A program made the position numbers and the translations under genes. The notes beneath the pieces were generated by a model. It was given only the letters and a program-made list of their open reading frames with translations. It did no database searches and was not told the DNA's origin. A stretch of 46,277 nt of DNA. Source: JANMMJ01 sp964543235 (GTDB taxonomy: Bacteria; Pseudomonadota; Alphaproteobacteria; Rhizobiales; Aestuariivirgaceae). Of this stretch, positions 39,764 through 46,277 are shown piece by piece; positions within the stretch are counted from its first letter, which is position 1, and each line of letters starts with the position of its first letter. The DNA lies in assembly GCA_964543235.1 (NCBI GenBank), contig CAZIXE010000028.1:1-46277 (forward strand), written 5' to 3'.

Positions 39764-41256
39764 TGCGTGGTCTCCCCGGGGGCGTGGAAGTAAGCGGTGT
39801 AGGAGGCCGTCTCGGGCTGTCCGCCCTCGATCATCTCGACGACCTTGAATTCAAACGTCTGCTCGGTCTTCAGGCCCTGGGCCGGGGCCGTCACATAGAC
39901 CCTGATGGCGCGGACCTTGTCGGCCTCGACATCGATCGGCAGGCTGGTGGCGGGAGCCGCCTCGGAGCCGGTCATGGTCATGGCAGCGCCCGGCAGGCCG
40001 TCGAGGCTCAGCAGGAACCGGCGCGGCTGCTGCTGCATGTTGAGAATCTTGATGGTGTAGCCATTGCGGATCGCGCCGTCCGACAGCATGACGAAGAGCG
40101 GGTTGCGGTCCTGCAGCACGCTCATGTCGAGCCGGTCGCGGGCGGCGAGCGATACCAGCATGGCAATGCCGATGGCCGACCAGACGCCGGTATAGATGAA
40201 GGTGCGCGGGCGGATGAAGGAACGCCAGCCCATGGCGAGCGGCTTGCCGGCGGCGCAGGAGTTGTAGGTGCGCAGCGTCGAGTAGGAAATGAGGCCCTTG
40301 GGGCGGCCGATCTTTTCCATGACCGCGTCGCAGGCATCGATGCACAAGGCGCAGGTGATGCATTCGAGCTGCTGGCCGTCGCGGATGTCGATGCCGGCGG
40401 GGCAGACGGCGACACAGGCGTTGCAGTCGATGCAATCGCCGACCTTTTCACCTTCGGCGCGGGCCTTCAGATGGCGCGAGCGCGGCTCGCCGCGCCAGTC
40501 ATTGTAGGTGACGACGAGCGAGTCCTCGTCGAGCATGGCAGCCTGGATGCGCGGCCAGGGGCACATGTAGGTGCAGACCTGCTCGCGCATGTAGCCGGCA
40601 AAGGTGAAGGTGGTGGCGGTGAGAATGGCGACCGTCAGATAGGCGATGGGCGGCGCCTGCAGCGTGAAGACCTCGCGGGCCAGGGTCGGAGCGTCGGCAA
40701 AATAGAAGATCCAGGCGCCGCCGGTTGCCACCGAGATCAGCAGCCAGATGGCGTTCTTGACAGTGCGCTTGGAAAGCTTGTCGAGGGACCAGGGAGCGGC
40801 ATCGAGCTTGATCCGGGCATTGCGGTCGCCCTCGACCCAGCGCTCGACCACCAGAAACAGGTCGGTCCAGACGGTCTGCGGACAGGTGTAGCCACACCAG
40901 GCGCGGCCGACCGTCGAGGTGATCAGGAAGAGACCGATGCCGGCCATGATGAGCAGGCCGGCCACGTAGTAGAATTCCTGCGGCCAGATCTCGATGAAGA
41001 AGAAGTAGAAACGGCGGCTGGCGAGGTCGACGAGCACGGCCTGGTCGGACACATGCTCGCCCCGGTCCCAGCGCAGCCACGGCGTAACGTAGTAGATGCC
41101 AAGTGTCACGATCATCACGATCCACTTGAGATTGCGGAAGAAGCCGTCGCCGCGCTTGGGGTGAATCTTGACCCTGGCCTTATAAAGCGAGCGGCGGGCG
41201 GGGCTGTTGAACGGCTCCGCCTCGACGCGTTCGACTGTGTCGACAACACGAACCAT
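39760..41256 (-). CDS. ccoG: Membrane iron-sulfur protein CcoG/FixG
   Basis: This 498-residue inner-membrane protein has about five membrane segments, a polyferredoxin-like stretch CIDCNACVAVCP and a second CITCALCIDACD (residues 268-310) for two [4Fe-4S] clusters. A CGYTCPQTVW motif lies in the membrane part and CTYMCPWPR further on. A C-terminal periplasmic Ig-like domain completes it. CcoG is known as a cupric reductase that helps cbb3 biogenesis. It starts 2 nt after ccoP, so no separate promoter separates ccoNOQP from ccoGHIS. Confidence 0.95.
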   Translation of the reverse strand: MVRVVDTVERVEAEPFNSPARRSLYKARVKIHPKRGDGFFRNLKWIVMIVTLGIYYVTPWLRWDRGEHVSDQAVLVDLASRRFYFFFIEIWPQEFYYVAGLLIMAGIGLFLITSTVGRAWCGYTCPQTVWTDLFLVVERWVEGDRNARIKLDAAPWSLDKLSKRTVKNAIWLLISVATGGAWIFYFADAPTLAREVFTLQAPPIAYLTVAILTATTFTFAGYMREQVCTYMCPWPRIQAAMLDEDSLVVTYNDWRGEPRSRHLKARAEGEKVGDCIDCNACVAVCPAGIDIRDGQQLECITCALCIDACDAVMEKIGRPKGLISYSTLRTYNSCAAGKPLAMGWRSFIRPRTFIYTGVWSAIGIAMLVSLAARDRLDMSVLQDRNPLFVMLSDGAIRNGYTIKILNMQQQPRRFLLSLDGLPGAAMTMTGSEAAPATSLPIDVEADKVRAIRVYVTAPAQGLKTEQTFEFKVVEMIEGGQPETASYTAYFHAPGETTQ

Positions 41257-41258
41257 GA

Positions 41259-42137
41259 TCAGGGTGCAGCGGCCTCGCCACCGCCCAATGAGTGGACGTA
41301 GACAGCCAACTGCTTGATGGTGGCTTCGTCAAGGCGTGCGCCCCAGGCCGGCATGATGCCGTGGCGCGGCCTGGCGATCTGGGCGACGATGCCGGCCTTG
41401 TCATGGGCGTAAAGGGCAATTGCATCATCGAGCCGCGGCGCACCGAAGTCGCGGCCACCCTGGCCGGTGTCGCCATGGCAGGAGGCGCAATTGTCGGCAT
41501 AGAGCTGCTGGCCCTGGGCAGCCGAGGCGGCGTCATGCTCCTGCTTGGACAGGCTCAGCACATAGTCCGCGACATTGACGATCTGCTCCGCTGTCAGGAT
41601 GCCGTCAGCGAAGGCGGGCATTTCCGAGATGCGGGTATTCTCGTCGGCGGTGAAGCGGATGCCGTGCTGCAGCGTGGTGTGAATCGCGTCCACAGTGCCG
41701 CCCCACAGCCAGTCATCGTCATTGAGGTTGGGATAGCCGGCACCGCCGGCGGCGCCGGAACCGTGACACTGCACACAGTTCACCCTGAAGGCGGCGGCGC
41801 CGCCGGCGCGGGCGAACTGGAGCAGGGCGTCGTCCTTGAGGATGTCCTCGAGCGGGGTCGAGACGATCCGGTTCAGGAGATCGCCCTGGGCCGCCCTGGC
41901 GGCGCTGATGTCATCAGCCACGGCGCCCCGGCTGGAATAGCCGAGGATGCCGGGTGTTGCCTCCCTGACCAGCGGCCAGGCGGGATAGGCGATGGTGTAG
42001 GCGAGAGCCCAGACGACAGTGGCGTAGAAGGTCCACAGCCACCAGCGGGGCAGCGGCGTGTTCAGCTCCTTGATGCCGTCCCATTCATGGCCGGTGGTAT
42101 CGATGTTGGTGATTTCGTCTCTTTCGGGAGTGGCCAT
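41259..42137 (-). CDS. ccoP: cbb3 oxidase di-haem cytochrome c subunit CcoP/FixP
   Basis: This 292-residue subunit passes electrons to CcoO. It has one N-terminal membrane segment (WWLWTFYATVVWALAYTIAYPAWP, about 32-55) and two haem c sites, Cys121-x-x-Cys124-His125 (CVQCH) and Cys217-x-x-Cys220-His221 (CASCH). Met residues in SEMPAF and HGIMPAWG are the likely axial ligands. The ATG at 42137 lies 4 nt after the ccoQ stop; a 32-codon upstream extension of the frame only covers ccoQ. Confidence 0.96.
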   Translation of the reverse strand: MATPERDEITNIDTTGHEWDGIKELNTPLPRWWLWTFYATVVWALAYTIAYPAWPLVREATPGILGYSSRGAVADDISAARAAQGDLLNRIVSTPLEDILKDDALLQFARAGGAAAFRVNCVQCHGSGAAGGAGYPNLNDDDWLWGGTVDAIHTTLQHGIRFTADENTRISEMPAFADGILTAEQIVNVADYVLSLSKQEHDAASAAQGQQLYADNCASCHGDTGQGGRDFGAPRLDDAIALYAHDKAGIVAQIARPRHGIMPAWGARLDEATIKQLAVYVHSLGGGEAAAP

Positions 42138-42141
42138 GGTT

Positions 42142-42303
42142 TCAAGCCTTCTTTTCGTCGTCGAGTGGAAGCCTGGCGAGGTCCTGGTATTTCCGCCTCG
42201 ATCCGGGGCGGAACACGAAGAGGACAACGCCAACGAAGATGGCGAACAGGGCGAGCAGCATCCAGCTGTCCGCGAAGTGCCGCATGGTGTCGTAGGTCGT
42301 CAT
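42142..42303 (-). CDS. ccoQ: cbb3 oxidase small subunit CcoQ/FixQ
   Basis: This 53-residue protein has the CcoQ layout: a short N-terminus (MTTYDTMRHFADSW), one membrane segment (MLLALFAIFVGVVLFVF) and a basic tail RPGSRRKYQDLARLPLDDE. CcoQ stabilises the oxidase complex. It sits between ccoO (4-nt gap) and ccoP (4-nt gap), the usual place. Confidence 0.94.
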   Translation of the reverse strand: MTTYDTMRHFADSWMLLALFAIFVGVVLFVFRPGSRRKYQDLARLPLDDEKKA

Positions 42304-42307
42304 GGTC

Positions 42308-43033
42308 TCACCTCAGATTGGCTTCGGCCTTGTAGGTCGAGAAGTCGACCAGGGTGCCGAGCATCTGGAGATAGGCGATGAGGGCGTCCATCTCGGTCAG
42401 CTTGGCGGGCTGGCCGTCGAAATCGCGGGCCTGCGCCTTGGGGTAGCGGGCCTGCAGTTCCTCGACACCGTCGCCCGAGGCGCTGGCCTGGGCGGCGAAA
42501 TCCCTGGCGGCGTTGTCGATCATCTCGTCGGTGTAGGGTACGCCGACGATTCGATTGGCCTTGAGATGCTCGGCCATCCTGTCGCCGCTCAATTCGGCGG
42601 TCATCAGGAAGCCGTAGCCCGGCATGATCGACTCCGGCACGACGGCACGGGGATTGATCATATGTTCGCGATGCCACTCGTCGGAATAGCGGTTGCCGAC
42701 GCGGGCAAGGTCCGGACCGGTGCGCTTCGAACCCCACTGGAAGGGATGATCGTACATCGATTCCGCGGCGAGGCTGTAGTGGCCATAACGCTCGACCTCG
42801 TCGCGGAAGGGACGGATCATCTGGCTGTGGCAGACATAGCAGCCTTCACGGATGTAGATGTTGCGGCCCGCCAGTTCGAGCGGGGTGTAGGGACGCATGC
42901 CCTCCACCTTCTCGACGGTGTTCTGAAGGTAGAACAGGGGCGCTATCTCGACGATGCCGCCCACCGTCACGACCAGGAAGCTCAGGACCAGCAACGTGGT
43001 GGCATTGCGTTCAATCTTGGAATGATCAAACAT
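42308..43033 (-). CDS. ccoO: cbb3 oxidase mono-haem cytochrome c subunit CcoO/FixO
   Basis: This 241-residue subunit has one N-terminal membrane segment (LLVLSFLVVTVGGIVEIAPLF) and one haem c site, Cys65-x-x-Cys68-His69 in REGCYVCHSQMIRPF. A YSLAAESMYDHPFQWGSKRTGPDLARVG segment, highly conserved in CcoO, follows. The likely axial Met is in PESIMPGYGF. The gene lies 18 nt downstream of ccoN. Length is normal. Confidence 0.97.
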   Translation of the reverse strand: MFDHSKIERNATTLLVLSFLVVTVGGIVEIAPLFYLQNTVEKVEGMRPYTPLELAGRNIYIREGCYVCHSQMIRPFRDEVERYGHYSLAAESMYDHPFQWGSKRTGPDLARVGNRYSDEWHREHMINPRAVVPESIMPGYGFLMTAELSGDRMAEHLKANRIVGVPYTDEMIDNAARDFAAQASASGDGVEELQARYPKAQARDFDGQPAKLTEMDALIAYLQMLGTLVDFSTYKAEANLR

Positions 43034-43051
43034 TGTTCGGCTTCCTTCCTG

Positions 43052-44671
43052 TCAGGTGGCCATGACGGGAGCGCCGAGCGGCGCCTCGACACGGCGGTCA
43101 CCCCGCACGGTGCGGATGAGATTGTAGACCATGACCAGCGCGCCCAGCAGGAACAGCAGGCCGCCGAGCATGCGGATGACGTAGAACGGGTACATGCGCG
43201 CCACGGTCTCCACGAAGGAATAGACGAGGAAGCCCTGGTCGTCGTACTCGCGCCACATCAGGCCCTGCATGATGCCCGATACCCACATGGCAGCGGCGTA
43301 GAGCACGATGCCGAGTGTGCCGAGCCAGAAGTGCCAGTTGACGAGGCGGTCGCTGTAGAGGCTCTGGCGGTTGTAGAGCTTGGGCACCAGATAGTAGACC
43401 GCCGCGAGGCTGATCATGCCGACCCAGCCCAGGGCGCCGGAATGCACGTGACCGATCGTCCAGTCGGTGTAATGACTGAGCGAGTTCACCGCCTTGATCG
43501 ACATCATCGGACCTTCGAAGGTCGACATGCCGTAGAAGGCGACCGACATCACCATCATGCGCAGGACGGGATCGGTCCTGAGCTTGTCCCAGGCGCCGGA
43601 GAGCGTCATTAGGCCGTTGATCATGCCGCCCCAGGAGGGCATCCACAGCATCACCGAGAACACCATGCCGAGGGTCTGAGCCCAGTCGGGGAGCGCGGTG
43701 TAGTGCAGGTGATGTGGTCCGGCCCAGATATAGAGGAAGATCAGCGACCAGAAATGCACGATCGACAGGCGGTAGGAGTAGACCGGACGCTCGGCGCGCT
43801 TCGGCACGAAATAGTACATCATGCCCAGGAAGCCGGCGGTGAGGAAGAAGCCCACGGCGTTGTGGCCGTACCACCACTGGGTCAGGGCGTCCTGCACGCC
43901 CGAGAAGGCGGAATAGCTCTTGGAGCCGAGGAATGACACCGGTATGGCGAGGTTGTTGACGATGTGCAGCATGGCAATCGTCACGATGAAGGAGAGATAG
44001 AACCAGTTGGCCACGTAGATGTGCGGTTCCTTGCGCTTCAGGATGGTCCCGAAGAACACCAGGAAATAGGCGACCCAGACCACGGCGATCCAGATGTCGA
44101 TATACCATTCGGGTTCGGCATATTCGCGGCTCTGGCTGCCGCCGAGCAGGTAGCTGGTGGCGGCCAGCACGATGAAGAACTGGTAACCCCAGAATACGAA
44201 CCAGGCGAGATTGCCGAGTGCCAGGCGGGCGCGGCAGGTGCGCTGCACGACGTAGAAACTGGTGGCAATCAGGGCGTTGCCACCAAAGGCAAAGATCACC
44301 GCCGAGGTGTGCAAGGGCCGCAGGCGCCCGAAGGTCGTCCAGGGCAGGTCGAGATTGAGGACCGGCCAGGCGAGCTGGGCGGCCACCACGACGCCGACCA
44401 GGAAACCGACCACGCCCCAGAAGACGGTGGCGATCACGCCCGCCTTGACGACGCCGTCGAGGTAGGTTGCTTCGATTTCGGCCGAGCTCAATTGCGGGCC
44501 GGGCGCGGAAAAGCGCCGGGCGTAGTAGATGATCAGGCCGCCCAGTGCGAGGGCGGCCAGAAAAGCGTGTGTTGCAAAGAGTTGGTCCTGGCCCTTGGCG
44601 GCGAGGACGATGGCTCCGATCACCATCAGCCCCAGGATTGCCAGCTGGGTCAGCTTGACAGAGTCGCTCAT
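43052..44671 (-). CDS. ccoN: cbb3 oxidase catalytic subunit CcoN/FixN
   Basis: This 539-residue subunit of about 12 membrane helices holds the low-spin haem b and the high-spin haem b/copper centre that reduces oxygen and pumps protons with high oxygen affinity. Conserved stretches include GRLRPLHTSAVIFAFGGNALIATSFYV, WWYGHNAVGFFLTAGFLGMMYYFVPK, FWSLIFLYIWAGPHHLHYTALPDW (copper-site histidines) and TDWTIGHVHSGALGW. The ATG at 44671 follows AGAAGGGG; the frame is open 40 codons upstream, across the FixK box, without family sequence. First gene of the operon. Confidence 0.97.
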   Translation of the reverse strand: MSDSVKLTQLAILGLMVIGAIVLAAKGQDQLFATHAFLAALALGGLIIYYARRFSAPGPQLSSAEIEATYLDGVVKAGVIATVFWGVVGFLVGVVVAAQLAWPVLNLDLPWTTFGRLRPLHTSAVIFAFGGNALIATSFYVVQRTCRARLALGNLAWFVFWGYQFFIVLAATSYLLGGSQSREYAEPEWYIDIWIAVVWVAYFLVFFGTILKRKEPHIYVANWFYLSFIVTIAMLHIVNNLAIPVSFLGSKSYSAFSGVQDALTQWWYGHNAVGFFLTAGFLGMMYYFVPKRAERPVYSYRLSIVHFWSLIFLYIWAGPHHLHYTALPDWAQTLGMVFSVMLWMPSWGGMINGLMTLSGAWDKLRTDPVLRMMVMSVAFYGMSTFEGPMMSIKAVNSLSHYTDWTIGHVHSGALGWVGMISLAAVYYLVPKLYNRQSLYSDRLVNWHFWLGTLGIVLYAAAMWVSGIMQGLMWREYDDQGFLVYSFVETVARMYPFYVIRMLGGLLFLLGALVMVYNLIRTVRGDRRVEAPLGAPVMAT

Positions 44672-44731
44672 GTTGCCCCTTCTGCGTGTGATTACCGCAG
44701 TGCACAGTCCTCCGCGGCCCCCGCGGTCACA

Positions 44732-44745
44732 TTGATTTGAATCAA
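44732..44745 (+). promoter_or_regulatory. Perfect FNR/FixK box between ccoN and usp
   Basis: TTGATTTGAATCAA is a perfect TTGAT-N4-ATCAA anaerobox and reads the same on both strands. It lies 60 nt from the ccoN start on one side and 63 nt from the usp start on the other, so a single site could activate both. Two CCGCGG palindromes lie beside it (44712-44717 and 44721-44726). Confidence 0.88.
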
Positions 44746-44808
44746 GGTGCGGTAGCCTCGCCTGGCTGATCAAAAACCAGGCAACAGACAAAGGCCGGAG
44801 AACCCGTC

Positions 44809-45222
44809 ATGACCTCGAAAATCCTGTGCGCAACCGATGGTACCGAGCACTCGCAGCGCGCGGTGCAGCATGCCGCTGAACTTGCGGCGAAGCTGCAGGC
44901 GCCGCTTACCATTTGCACCGTCAACGTGGCGGTCGGCGGGCTGCGGGCGCCGGTCGTCTACATGCGTGACGAAGACGAGATCAAGCGCATTCTCGGCGAA
45001 GCCGGCAGGCTGGCCCGGGAGGCGGGTGCCAGGACCGTCGAGGAAGTCGAGCTCAAGGGCCGCGAGGCGGCGAGCGTGGTGGTGCATTACGCAGAGGAAG
45101 GCAACTTCGACCATATCGTGACCGGCACCGGCGACAAGCACGGCATGTCGCGCCTGATCCTCGGCTCGGTCGCCGCCGATATTGCCGGAAGGGCGCACTG
45201 TACGGTCACAGTGGCGCGCTGA
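44809..45222 (+). CDS. Universal stress protein, single UspA domain
   Basis: This 137-residue protein is one UspA fold: SKILCATDGTEHSQRAVQHAAELA at the N-terminus and the ATP-binding signature GTGDKHGMSRLILGSVA near the end (G-x2-G-x9-G-[ST] type). It is divergent from ccoN across a perfect FixK box, so it is probably induced at low oxygen. An intrinsic terminator follows 31 nt after the stop, which makes it a single-gene unit. Confidence 0.92.
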   Translation: MTSKILCATDGTEHSQRAVQHAAELAAKLQAPLTICTVNVAVGGLRAPVVYMRDEDEIKRILGEAGRLAREAGARTVEEVELKGREAASVVVHYAEEGNFDHIVTGTGDKHGMSRLILGSVAADIAGRAHCTVTVAR

Positions 45223-45253
45223 TCCGGCGTCTCCCCGCAGCAGTTGCCGGTGG

Positions 45254-45283
45254 GGCGGACCATGTGGTCCGCCTTTATTGTTT
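45254..45283 (+). terminator. Rho-independent terminator after usp
   Basis: GGCGGACC (45254-45261) pairs with GGTCCGCC (45266-45273) around an ATGT loop and is followed directly by TTTATTGTTT. Stem and T-rich tail fit an intrinsic terminator of the usp transcript. Confidence 0.88.
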
Positions 45284-45352
45284 GGCGGATTGTCCTTCGG
45301 CTACAGTCCGGGCGCAATTCCACACCGGCTCCAACCGCAAGAGAGACATCCG

Positions 45353-46186
45353 ATGCCGCGCTTCGACCGCAAGACCCTCATGGAGAAGTTCCAGGATATG
45401 AAACGCCGGCGCGTACCTATCGTGGGCGGCGGGGCCGGCACGGGACTGTCGGCCAAGTGCGAGGAAGCGGGCGGGATCGATCTCATCGTCATCTACAATT
45501 CCGGGCGCTACCGCATGGCGGGTCGCGGGTCGCTGTCAGGTGTTCTGGCCTACGGCAACGCCAACGAGATCGTCATGGAAATGGCGCGCGAGGTGCTGCC
45601 GGTGACGAGACACACACCGGTCCTCGCCGGCGTCAACGGCACTGATCCCTTCTGCGTCTTCGACCGATTCCTCGATGAGGTGAAGGCGATCGGCTTTTCC
45701 GGCATCCAGAACTTCCCGACGGTCGGGCTGATCGACGGGACATTCCGCGCCAATCTGGAAGAGACCGGCATGTCTTACGGGCTCGAGGTCGACCTCATCG
45801 CGCTGGCCCATCAGAAGGACCTGCTGACCACGCCTTATGTGTTCAATGCCGGTGAGGCGGAGGCGATGGCCAAGGCCGGCGCGGATATCATTGTCTGTCA
45901 TCTCGGGCTGACCACAGGCGGAACGATCGGGGCCGAGACGGCGCTGAAACTCAAGGACTGTCCGGCGCTGGTCGAGGAATGGGCGGCTGCGGCCCTCAAG
46001 GTGAACAGGGAAGCGATCATTCTCGTTCATGGCGGGCCGGTGGCGATGCCGGCCGATGCCGAATACATCCTGCGGAACACCCGGACCTGCCACGGCTTCT
46101 ACGGCGCATCGTCGATGGAGCGGCTGCCCACGGAGACGGCGCTCACCGAACAGACGCGCGCCTTCAAGGCGATCTCGTTCGGTTGA
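45353..46186 (+). CDS. PEP-hydrolase-like TIM-barrel protein
   Basis: This 277-residue protein belongs to the TIM-barrel family once called TIM-barrel signal transduction protein and now named phosphoenolpyruvate hydrolase family (PF09370). Landmarks are VPIVGGGAGTGLSAKCEEAGGIDLIVIYNSGRYRMAGRGSL, GVNGTDPF, GIQNFPTVGLIDG, ADIIVCHLGLTTGGTIG and the C-terminal CHGFYGASSMERLPTE. Relatives often sit next to a Tm-1-like ATP-binding protein gene (UPF0261), which would lie outside the window. The ATG at 45353 follows a GAGAG site. Its function in the cell is not settled. Confidence 0.85.
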   Translation: MPRFDRKTLMEKFQDMKRRRVPIVGGGAGTGLSAKCEEAGGIDLIVIYNSGRYRMAGRGSLSGVLAYGNANEIVMEMAREVLPVTRHTPVLAGVNGTDPFCVFDRFLDEVKAIGFSGIQNFPTVGLIDGTFRANLEETGMSYGLEVDLIALAHQKDLLTTPYVFNAGEAEAMAKAGADIIVCHLGLTTGGTIGAETALKLKDCPALVEEWAAAALKVNREAIILVHGGPVAMPADAEYILRNTRTCHGFYGASSMERLPTETALTEQTRAFKAISFG

Positions 46187-46230
46187 GCCCGCGGCCCCTT
46201 CCCCCTCCGGCGTTCGCGCTGCTCGGGCCG

Positions 46231-46251
46231 CCTCTCCCGAAATGGGGGAGG
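46231..46251 (+). repeat. Hairpin near right edge
   Basis: CCTCTCCC (46231-46238) can pair with GGGGGAGG (46244-46251) around a 5-nt loop, with one T-G wobble, 44 nt after the last gene. Similar C-rich/G-rich pairs are common intergenic elements in Rhizobiales. No T-run follows, so I do not call it a terminator. The remainder of 46187-46277 shows nothing else. Confidence 0.4.
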
Positions 46252-46277
46252 ATGCACCTTGATCCGTCCCTCCCCCC

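Noticed and set aside
39763..41301. 512-codon open frame antisense to ccoG
   Set aside because: The minus strand encodes CcoG with both iron-sulfur motifs; the plus-strand frame is a low-complexity shadow.

Overview
The window looks like chromosomal DNA of a GC-rich alphaproteobacterium, most likely of the order Hyphomicrobiales (Rhizobiales). The pointers are an Agl/Thu-type disaccharide operon, a 1592-residue NAD-glutamate dehydrogenase, a heparinase II/III gene just before purH, a FixL-FixJ-FixK cascade and a complete ccoNOQP-ccoGHIS cluster. I cannot name the genus. I see no tRNA, rRNA, CRISPR array, insertion sequence or prophage gene.

Region 1 (1-7980) is a sugar or sugar-acid module. 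A ribose-class ABC transporter (ATPase, two permeases, binding protein) runs leftward and leaves the window. A DeoR regulator, a class II aldolase and a DenD-like dehydrogenase run rightward from a shared 263-nt control region. A convergent SDR gene overlaps the end of denD. No sugar kinase is present, so the substrate stays open.

Region 2 (8189-22660) is mostly housekeeping: a short RTX protein with a TTG start, a 54-residue SDHAF4-type succinate dehydrogenase assembly factor, HtpX, RsmB, a heparinase-like protein, PurH, a YbjQ-family protein and the large glutamate dehydrogenase. Next to these lie an unknown lipoprotein, an orphan LivH-like permease and a CGNR regulator.

Region 3 (22611-30325) is a disaccharide island: a LacI regulator divergent from aglEFGK, then thuA and thuB. 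Two palindromic operators flank the intergenic region, and one lies at the predicted transcription start. A 12-bp stem-loop separates the binding-protein gene from the permeases. The usual alpha-glucosidase gene is absent and ThuAB takes its place, which points to breakdown through 3-keto-disaccharides rather than direct hydrolysis.

Region 4 (30330-45222) is a low-oxygen island. FixL has a MASE1-type membrane region and a PAS domain that keeps the haem histidine and arginine of rhizobial FixL. FixJ and a FixK-type regulator follow. The cbb3 oxidase operon with all its maturation genes is divergent from a universal stress protein gene across a perfect FNR/FixK box. A second near-perfect box lies between a small cytochrome c gene (followed by a tandem Usp) and an uncharacterised phosphotransferase/P-loop kinase fusion. 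The right edge (45353-46186) holds a PEP-hydrolase-like TIM-barrel protein behind a clear terminator.
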